Below are positions 55,826 through 64,000 of a stretch of DNA of 64,000 bases, one piece after another (positions within the stretch are counted from its first letter, which is position 1; the number at the start of each line of letters is the position of its first letter). Source of the DNA: Bufo bufo (taxonomy: Eukaryota > Chordata > Amphibia > Anura > Bufonidae); assembly GCF_905171765.1 (NCBI RefSeq), contig NC_053390.1:140233968-140297967 (forward strand). Reading direction: 5' to 3'. The notes under the pieces are model-generated. The model did no database searches, was not told the DNA's origin, and was given only the letters and a program-made list of their open reading frames with translations. Made by a program: the position numbers and the translations under genes.

Positions 55826-57259
55826 TCGCACCGAATGTTCGCTTGCTTTTATCAGTTGCAATTTAACTACGTATTCCTTTTCGTGACTTCAAGGGTATGA
55901 ACACACATTATTATTTGCTGATATTCTGTAGTTGCAAAATTCACACCAAATGGTGCAGATTTAGTCTCAGAAATTATTGCAGAAATGCTGTGGTTTTTCT
56001 GCATTGCAAAATCTGTAACATTAATTGACATGCTTAAAATCCACGCCAAATGTCAAGCCGTGTGTACATTTTCTTGCAAAAAGTCCAAAGCATGTGGATA
56101 AGTTATAAAAATCTCATCCACTTGGTTGCTTCCGTAAACAATACAGATTTTCGACATGTAATTCCACTGCCGAGAACGGGCAGCATTTATCTAACATGTG
56201 GCCATAGCCTTTAGTTTGCAGCTTATGTTCCCATTTATTTAACTTTTTTAGGAGGTGCTAACTTTCTCTTTTGTCTTTTTCATTGTGTAATATGTTGGTG
56301 CTGTGAAAATAAAGATTACCATTTTCCTAAAACAAGTTATAATGGTGACTTAAACAGTATATAATACACAGTACGTCATGTGCATGGGTCCACCTACTTA
56401 AAAAAGTGCTCCTGAAATCTCGTTTCAAAATGAGCATAATTATGAACTTTTAAAAATTCTAGGTGAAGGAAGAACTAATGAAATAATTATAGGTAACGTT
56501 CAAAAAAAAAAAAACACTCATCTTCTTATGGTGTTATGTAGGGCAGTATTTCTGTATTAAAGCGTAAAGATACATCTGATACATCTATTCTTTGAAATAA
56601 AGAATGCACCAAACTAAGTTGTGTGTTCTGGTCAAAAGCCACATCAACAAAAAAAGTAGTATACATACATCTTCCCATTAGGTTGAGGTTACATAAGAAC
56701 TTTCTGCCGCATGACACTTGGTGGAGTGATGGCTGTGGACTACGGCTGTTCTTCATCAGTTAAAAATGTGTCATACTACAACCAGTTATTATGCATACCC
56801 AGACTTTTACTTTTCCTGTGTGGATCCATCCCTGTTTTGAAAAAAAAAAACTGCACCAAAACTTCACTTTAGGAATCTGTAGCCGGTCAGTCCCTAGCAG
56901 TATACTGGTGAGGATACTTTGAGGGACACTTCCATCAGAAAAGGGTATTTTTTTTAAATCAATATTCATAGAAAACATTTTCTTTGAATATTTGGCTGTT
57001 TTTCGTTTTCTTTTCAGTAATACTATACCATTAAAAAATTAAATACTATGTTATAAAATAAAAAAAATATGAAACAAAAGAGCTAAATGCAAAATATTGT
57101 CCTGCTGTAGCAGTCAGCACAAATGATAAGACCTACTATATAGATAAGTAATCCATTGTCAGTTGCTGCTATGAGGGGAAGGTGTCATCTGAAGGGTAAT
57201 CATCATAATAGTAGGTGCAGAATTAGAATAACAGTATTATTCTCTTGAAAGGTCTAGAT
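55826..57259. other. No gene recognised
   Basis: AT-rich. The minus-strand frame at 56526-56756 begins just after 'aactgatgaag', recalling a PLE tail, but no GAAAC box follows. No exon supported. Confidence 0.4.
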
Positions 57260-57406
57260 CAGGGATGCCCAACCTGCGGCCCTCCAGCTGTTGCAAAACT
57301 ACAACTCCCAGCATGCCCAGACTGCCTACAGCTAGCAGCCTACAGCAGGGCATGGTGGGAGTTGTAGTTTTACAACAGCTGGAGAGCCGCAGGTTGGCCA
57401 TGCCTG
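57260..57406. mobile_element. hAT MITE, perfect 8-bp duplication
   Basis: CAGGGATGCCCAACCTGCGG is mirrored by CCGCAGGTTGGCCATGCCTG, with gtctagat at 57252-57259 and 57407-57414. The inner 'actacaactcccagcatg' and its mirror are typical of this very widespread vertebrate family. Confidence 0.96.
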
Positions 57407-57879
57407 GTCTAGATAAAGATGTCCAGAGAAGAGCATTGCATGCATCAGTGTAATGTGTGATGCTCTAATGGAGTCCCTTGCCCCCTCCATCTCTGGTTGG
57501 ATTCAATGACCTGACTGAGAGAATAAAGCAAGACTGACTGCCGTTCTACCCAGGAGAGGAAGTAGAATACATGGAGCAGAATACATGGAGTTATTGCAAA
57601 AACCCAGAAAACCATCTACCCATTTTTTCTTTTTTTTTTTTATATATACATTACATAGAAAATTCACATATAATTGTAAATATGTGATAGATAACATTTT
57701 ATGGATGTGTCCCTTTAAAGATTCAAAGTAACACCAAAGGATGGCCAAAGATTTTTAAGGGCTTTAGTGTTTAGGTTATTTTTACCTTGTAGAAAGCTTT
57801 TTATCATTGGAAAACATGGGAAGGCTTTTAATTTTACATTTTAACACAAGTTCATCCATCATGACTTCATCAGTATTAC

Positions 57880-57965
57880 TCTCATCCTCATTTATTTATA
57901 TAGCGCCAACATACAACATAATGACGTACAACACATGACAGAGAGCAGCAAATAGTTCATTCAAG
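57880..57965 (-). mobile_element. SINE/L2-type tail fragment
   Basis: 'tttatttatatagcgccaac' on the plus strand is the complement of the tail 'gttggcgctatataaataaa' seen in L2-tailed SINEs; compare 33805-33822. Confidence 0.5.
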
Positions 57966-58690
57966 AACACCATACATGAGGAGAATAGTGCACATGCTCT
58001 CATCTTACATACAACACGGTTCGTTTTTCAATTCGCAATGATTGATGTTGTCATGCTTTAATTTATGTTATATTCTAAAAGTTTATGTAGTTAGACAAAC
58101 CCTATTGTGGTGAGACTCTAGCACAGTAATCTCCAACCTATATCACTGTTATACACAAATTGTTAACATTCCATCAAAATCTTTCTTATATAAATACTAA
58201 CTGTATAATCTTTCACAATCTGTACGGATATAACATAAAAATTGCAGTATGATAACTGAACTAAGCCTTAATTCGGCCACAACAGTGACTCCTCATTAGG
58301 TGATGCAGATGAATATGGCTGTAAAACATCACACAGCAGAGGACGTCTTTACACTGGTTTTTACATATGGTTTTTTTTTCAAACAATGTAAAGGAAATGA
58401 TCGTTTGACAGATGCCATTGACTTCTCAAGAACCTAGCGCATAAATACATAAGTTTTCTTAAGTTATCAATTTAGTCAATGGCTGTATTCTAACATAGAC
58501 AAAAAATAAATTTTTGGCATCAGTTGTGCAAATAAAATTTTAAAAAACACCACGGGATATTAGCATGGATGCCCCAAAGTAGTGGGGAAACCTGCAACCC
58601 TGTATTAACCGGACACAGTTGTACAGAAGGAATGGTTATATTCTCTTATACTTCCATTTGATATACAATATAATGGAGAGATTCTCTTAC

Positions 58691-58753
58691 CATATCTAGA
58701 TGTTTCCAGTTCATTCACCAGGATAGAACGGATCTGCTGCTGATCTGATAGAT
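58691..58753 (-). CDS. Candidate 63-nt protein-coding exon of an unidentified gene
   Basis: On the minus strand a pyrimidine tract (tattttttttcctttctag) ends in AG just before 58753, and the exon ends at 58691 with ATG|GTAAGAG, a close match to the donor consensus. A 'ctgat'-like branch site lies about 25-30 nt upstream. Only one frame is open, giving LSDQQQIRSILV then NELETSRY, polar and helix-like. The exon is 63 nt with phase 1 at both sides, so skipping it would keep frame. The protein was not recognised. Chance is the main alternative; conservation would settle it. Confidence 0.5.
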
Positions 58754-58847
58754 CTAGAAAGGAAAAAAAATACACAGCTGATATCACATTTTAGGTCTCA
58801 GTGGTCCCTGGTCTCAGAAACTTTTTCTGCTTCACTGATACATAAGC

Positions 58848-59130
58848 TGGTATTACACTGCCTGATGTATGGGCAGTGTGAGCACCAATGGAGGATAAAA
58901 CATCCATCGGAACTTGTTTGCCCCGACCTCATTACACAGGCCGATGAAAACAGAATGCGGGAGGAACGATTCTTCCTTCCCTGATTTTGTTCACTATCAG
59001 CAGCACATCACTGATCACACAAGGAGATGTACTGCTGATTAATCGGGCATCTTTCATCCTAGTGAAAGATGCTCAGCAGCCGATGAACGAGCATTCCTAT
59101 GAATGCTTGTTCCCGAGAATGTGCTGATAA
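58848..59130. mobile_element. MITE related to 1624-1987
   Basis: Begins 'gctggtattacactgcctga' and has inverted inner blocks ('gcatctttcatcctagtgaa' with 'agatgc'; 'gcagccgatgaacgagca'). Right end unclear. Confidence 0.5.
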
Positions 59131-59448
59131 TCAAGCAGTCTACCAGACTTTAAAGATTACCCTTGTAGTAAACTATATTTTAATAAAAAGAGATACACAT
59201 AATTAGGTCATAAAGTATTTGTTGTTTGAGTAAAACAATGAGTTTCTTAATTGACTTAAAATAAAAGTAATTAAGAAATTAAAAAAGGAGTGTGCAAACT
59301 GTACTTGAGGTCTGGTTGGCGTCACTGAATCTGTTCTTGGGATCCTCTGATTATCAGATGCAATGTTCCAAGCCATTTGTTCGGATCCTGGGAAATAATT
59401 GCACATTGACAATTGGGGTCGCATTTATAGCACACTGACATTTGAGTT

Positions 59449-59655
59449 CTCAGTGGTTAGCACTGGTGCCTTGCAGCGGCTGGTTTCCGAGGTTGGAATC
59501 CGACCAAGGACAACATCTGCATGGAGTTTGTATGTTCTCCCCGTGTTTGCATGGGTTTCCTCCGGGTCCTCCTGTTTCCTCCAACACTCCAAAGGCATAC
59601 TGATAGGAAACTTAGATTGTGAACATGTCACCACTATATAAGTAAAATAAATCAA
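59449..59655 (+). mobile_element. tRNA-headed SINE with L2-type tail
   Basis: Best head in the window: 'ctcagtggttagcactgg' (A box) and 'gttggaatccgac' (B-box region), then 'acatctgcatggagtttgta', 'tgttctccccgtgtttgcat', 'cctccgggtcctcctgtttc', 'gataggaaacttagattgtg' and an 'actatataagtaaaataaat' tail. Confidence 0.85.
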
Positions 59656-59849
59656 TAATCCTCTGATTATAGGATGCAATGATCCAAGCCATTTGTTTGG
59701 GTCCTAGAAACAATTGCACATTGACAATTGGGGTACACATTTATTTGAGTTCCTATGCTAGTCATACACTGACATTAGGGGTCCTACACTAATGTCTCAC
59801 TGACAGTAGAGATCTTTCAGCTATGGCACAACTAGGGTCCTGTAAGCAT

Positions 59850-60890
59850 CCGGCATTAATGGGTAATGGTAGAGATCCCACATTAATGACTAATATTAGG
59901 AAAGGTATAGGTCCTACATTAATGACTAATATTAGGGAAGGTAGGGGTCCTACATTAATGACTAATAATAGGGAAGGTAGAGGTCATACATTAATGACTA
60001 ATATTAGGGAAGGTAGAGGTCCTACATTAATGACTAATATTAGGGAAGGTAGAGGTCCTACATTAATGACTAATATTAGGGAAGGAAGAGGTCCTACATT
60101 AATGACTAATATTAGGGAAGGTATAGGTCCTACATTAATGACTAATATTAGGGAAGGTAGAGGTCATACATTAATGACTAATATTAGGGAAGGTAGAGGT
60201 CCTACATTAATGACTAATATTAGGGAAGGTAGAGGTCCTACATTAATGACTAATACTTGGGAAGTTAGGGGTCCTACATTAATGACTAATATTTGGGAAG
60301 TTAGGGGTCCTACATTAATGACTAATAATAAGGCAAGTAGGGGTCCTACATAAATGACTAATATTAGGGAAGGTAGAGGTCCTACATTAATGACTAATAT
60401 TAGGGAAGGAAGAGGTCCTACATTAATGACTAATATTAGAGAAGGTAGAGGTCCTACATTAATGACTAATATTAGGGAAGGAAGAGGTCCTACATTAATG
60501 ACTAATATTAGGGAAGGTAGAGGTCCTACATTAAAGACTAATATTAGGGAAGGAAGAGGTCCTACATTAATGACTAATATTAGGGAAGGAAGAGGTCCTA
60601 CATTAATGACTAATATTTGGGAAGTTAGGGGTCCTACATTAATGACTAATATTTGGGAAGTTAGGGGTCCTACATTAATGACTAATAATAAGGCAAGTAG
60701 GGGTCCTACATAAATGACTAATATTAGGGAAGGTAGAGGTCCTACATTAATGACTAATATTAGAGAAGGTAGAGGTCATACATTAATGGCTAATAATAAG
60801 GCGAGTAGGGGTCCTACATTAATGACTAATATTAGGGAAGGTAGAGGTCCTACATAAATGACTAATATTAGGGAAGGTAGAGGTCCTACC
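59850..60890 (+). repeat. 36-bp minisatellite with 360-bp higher-order repeat
   Basis: About 28 units of 'ggtcctacattaatgacta' + 'atattagggaaggtaga'. A variant block (two 'tttgggaagttaggg' units, then 'aataaggcaagtagg', then a unit with 'acataaatg') occurs at about 60250-60360 and again exactly 360 bp later. Because 36 is a multiple of 3, the array stays open as a 12-residue repeat (TNIREGRGPTLM); each ATAAATG variant breaks and restarts it. It is not a gene. Confidence 0.95.
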
Positions 60891-62359
60891 TCAGTTATTG
60901 TACAGATCTGTGACTAACATTAAGGACTATGCATAAATGTCTAAAACTATTGGGGCTCATACGTCAATGACCTTAGTGGTCTTTCTGCAATGACACCATC
61001 AAATTAAAGCCCCAATGGCCCTCTGATATTTAGGGTACAACTCAAAATCACATTTAGGACTAAATCTGCTCTAAACTGTAGAAAAGAACTGAACCTGAAT
61101 ACATCTGCAGTAAAAATGCAGCATCTAGACTGTGATAAAGAATAACCTGATCCCACTAATTGACAATATGTTTTCCTTTCTCTGGAAAGACACCTGAGGT
61201 ATCTGCCTCTGTGGCTGCATGCACCTGTCTGTCTGCAAATCATATGGGCATGAATGAGGTGCATCTGTAGAGCCATGTGGCAGGCAGGGGACTCCTTCCA
61301 CCACATTAAGGTGATGGGGGGATGACTTCAGAGGCCGGCTGTGCACACACTGCTATTACATCAGCAGAACCCTCTGCAAAATGTCACCTTTTCTTGGAAT
61401 GTGTTTATTTAAAGAGAGGAAACATTTGTGAGTGACTGGAGACAGCCACCACCACAGCACCCTCACCTCAGCCTTACTACAGGACTACTCTTAACCCTTG
61501 GCTTGCCTCTGCACTGAGGACACTGTGGCTTTCCAGCCCATGGTTAATAATTAACTTTTATTAAATAAATGCATGATCTATGGGCTGAAGATTCATTTCT
61601 GCCTTCACTTAATAATGGGCATATAAGATATTGGTGTGAAAGCCTTTTTCTGGGCAATGCCTGCCTCCAGTCTTTTGTCCTAGAGGTAAGTCATATGTGC
61701 ACTGTCCTTTTAGCTGGCATTTTTCTTCCTAGTGGTGTGATGGATTCTCTGCCTCACACTACCATATACATTATATGGGCTAATAGATCTGTAGTGTCTA
61801 TGTCTGAGGGCGGCCAGAATAATTAGCACATATGTTCTAAGTGGGTGATAGTTTAGTGAGCAATAAAGCAATTACCCATCGCCAGGGTTGACAGTCCTTC
61901 TAACTAAACTCCAACCAGCAGTTAATTGGAAAAGTCATTTTATCTCCATTGTCTCCAATTATTCTTGCTAAACTACTACACCCAACTAGTTGCTTTGAGG
62001 CTAATTTGTGCCTTTCCGTAAATAAAAGGAATATAAAGTAGAAGAGAAATGTTAGGAAGGTGAAGTCCTGATGATGCTGGAGCCTACAAAAATGAGACAT
62101 TAGGAGCAGAAATAAAAGGAGAAATTTAGGTTTCTGCAGTTGAAGGAAAATGTAGGATTCCGAAGTTGAAAATAAGAATATCTACAAAATTAAACATTGT
62201 GGTCAGTGCAAATCAATAAATAGAACTTGAAAATAACATGGATTTGGTGAAGAACATTTAACAGGTTTTACATCTGATGTACAGAGGAATGCTGCACACA
62301 TTAATATGTAACATCATTTATAAAACTTACTCATATGGAATAATATATGGAATGCTTAG

Positions 62360-62400
<41 letters not shown>

Positions 62401-63384
62401 TTTATAAAACATTTCACTGAACTAAACAGATTTTGTCTGAAAGCTCAAGTTGTGGTTTGTCCCCTTAGCAGCAAAGTAAACTTTCCAGGAATGTGCAGCC
62501 TCCTAGTACAGGATCTGCAGCCTGTGTATGGACTTTTACCATCAACTCGAGAACCTACAACAGAAATACAAGACTATTTCCCCACCCCACGCGGCCATGC
62601 TGGCTTCATGGAGGCTTCTACTCTCTTACCAAATACAAGTCCTTCAGAACTAAGATGGTCTTCCATGTATTCCTCTCATTGACCCCATAACTGTACAAAT
62701 CAGCATACTGTAATATCTAGTCTGGATGTCTGCAGCCTGGTGTAGGGCAGCACTTTGTCTGAATTGTCTTCTCCCCACCTAGATGCAGAGAATGGGGCTG
62801 CAGACTGTTCTCTTCCATTAAGAGCGATTAGATGGTGTCTATTCAGAGCCGCTGATCCAGAGAGAAAATGGGAGTACTTGAAAGGAGACTTCAAGTGACC
62901 TTCTCGTCTCTTTCACACCAACCTGAGCTTAGAATAGCCCCGAGATCTTACAATAGACCTCTCCATGTCACCCAGCTGAAGGGTTAACACCACAACTTTC
63001 ACACACACATCAGTGGCTGGAAGCTGGGTCAGATGGGGGGTTTGTTCAGGGACCTGTTGGGACACATCAAGCTGTTTAGGAGCTCGCTGGTTCTGCTAAA
63101 TTAGCCACACTGTCCTCCCCCCATAGAGAGAGAAAACCCCAGCACACAAAGCAGAGGTGGATGCATTGTATGGAACCAGGGAGAGGAAAATCGCTGCACT
63201 GCTCTGCGGCCAGGCTGCAATTCGGCTTAATTGAGATATTGCATTTAAATCAGAGGAAAGTTTCAGCAAAGGATCCACAAAACTGAACTGGGAAAGTTCT
63301 CGTCTTTATTAGGAAAAAACAACATTTATTCATAAACTGCAAAGTGTACTTTAGAGATACATGAAAACACATGATGACTGAGAA

Positions 63385-63385
<1 letters not shown>
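60891..63385. other. No gene supported; low-repeat region
   Basis: Mostly unique apart from a (TA)n at 62367-62398. 'tagag|gtaagt' at 61681-61690 resembles a plus-strand donor but lacks a convincing acceptor and protein. 62460-63290 is less AT-rich and could include exonic or regulatory DNA; nothing decisive is visible. Confidence 0.4.
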
Positions 63386-63444
<59 letters not shown>

Positions 63445-63445
63445 G

Positions 63446-63487
<42 letters not shown>

Positions 63488-63488
63488 G

Positions 63489-63542
<54 letters not shown>

Positions 63543-63562
63543 GAGATAGATAGATAGATAGG

Positions 63563-63603
<41 letters not shown>

Positions 63604-63635
63604 GAGATAGATAGATAGATAGATAGATAGATATG

Positions 63636-63684
<49 letters not shown>

Positions 63685-63702
63685 TGTGATAGATAGATAG
63701 AT

Positions 63703-63752
<50 letters not shown>

Positions 63753-63849
63753 TGATATGAAATACTGTATATTAGATAGATAGACAGAGAGATAGATAAT
63801 GGATAATAGATAGATAGATAGATAGATAATAGATTGATTAGAAAAATAG

Positions 63850-63883
<34 letters not shown>

Positions 63884-63886
63884 AAT

Positions 63887-63932
<46 letters not shown>

Positions 63933-64000
63933 TAGATAATAGATTGATTAGAAAAATAGAGATAGATAAATAATAGATCGATAGATAGATAGATAGATAG
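63386..64000. repeat. (GATA)n array, truncated by the window end
   Basis: GATA repeats with 'taggagata' and 'tatgagata' variants, then a more degenerate part. 'aatagattgattagaaaaat' occurs twice, at about 63828 and 63938, showing local duplication of a ~110-bp block. Confidence 0.95.

Noticed and set aside
56526..56770. Another hammerhead/PLE tail on the minus strand ('ctgatgaag')
   Set aside because: No stem II and no GAAAC box follow within the expected distance.
59823..60713. Open frames of 176 and 119 codons with a 12-residue repeat
   Set aside because: The unit is a 36-bp minisatellite, a multiple of three, so the frame stays open by chance.
59850..60890. Possible CRISPR array
   Set aside because: The repeats are contiguous with no unique spacers, and the context is a vertebrate genome.
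62347..62682. 111-codon plus-strand frame
   Set aside because: Its start runs through a TA microsatellite and the remainder has no recognisable domain or splice support.

Overview
This window looks like intergenic or intronic DNA from a vertebrate with a large, repeat-rich genome, most likely a modern (neobatrachian) frog. The evidence is the mix of elements: Tc1-like transposons, many TTAA-flanked piggyBac-type MITEs, hAT and Harbinger-type MITEs of the kind common in anuran genomes, Penelope-like retroelement (PLE) tails, tRNA-headed SINEs with an L2-type tail, and very long (GATA)n arrays. There are no bacterial-type operons. Most long open frames are microsatellite, minisatellite or MITE artefacts. 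The species call is from memory of repeat families, not from a search.

Layout. 1-2300: PLE tails and MITE fragments. 2565-6800: a giant inverted repeat ending in PLE-like 3' tails, with a G-rich, CpG-rich core and a Tc1 copy in one arm only. 8195-9432 and 12745-14972: blocks of palindromic MITEs, around a long AT-rich non-coding repeat (about 9545-11930). 16159-17121: a 960-bp GATA array. 18476-21450: a SINE split by nested elements several levels deep. 24655-26169, 35625-37272 and 3477-4462: three decayed Tc1-like transposons of different families. 27811-32618: a second giant foldback element carrying a PLE tail, a TTAA MITE and an 1.84-kb hAT composite. 41120-46182: tandem repeats and MITEs. 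47560-51436: a Penelope-like element that still encodes part of the RT C-terminal region, a GIY-YIG endonuclease domain and a C-terminal motif block, fused head-to-head with an internally deleted inverted copy of itself and interrupted by three later insertions. 59850-60890: a 36-bp minisatellite with a 360-bp higher-order repeat. 63386-64000: another GATA array running off the window.

Host genes. Only one host exon is proposed: a 63-nt minus-strand exon at 58691-58753 with good splice sites and one open frame. The gene is not identified. If it is real, some of the window is intronic to a minus-strand gene. Unique-looking stretches (about 17122-18380, 22630-24310, 39100-40130, 46560-47180, 53200-54700, 61000-63300) hold no gene I can support.

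The most interesting theme is architectural. PLE 3' tails carrying hammerhead-ribozyme-like cores occur at about ten places, and at four loci they are paired head-to-head as inverted repeats from about 180 bp to 4.2 kb. Because each inverted repeat keeps two copies of the same sequence, the sister arm often preserves the empty target site of a later insertion. That dates and proves Tc1 and TTAA-element insertions inside one sequence.
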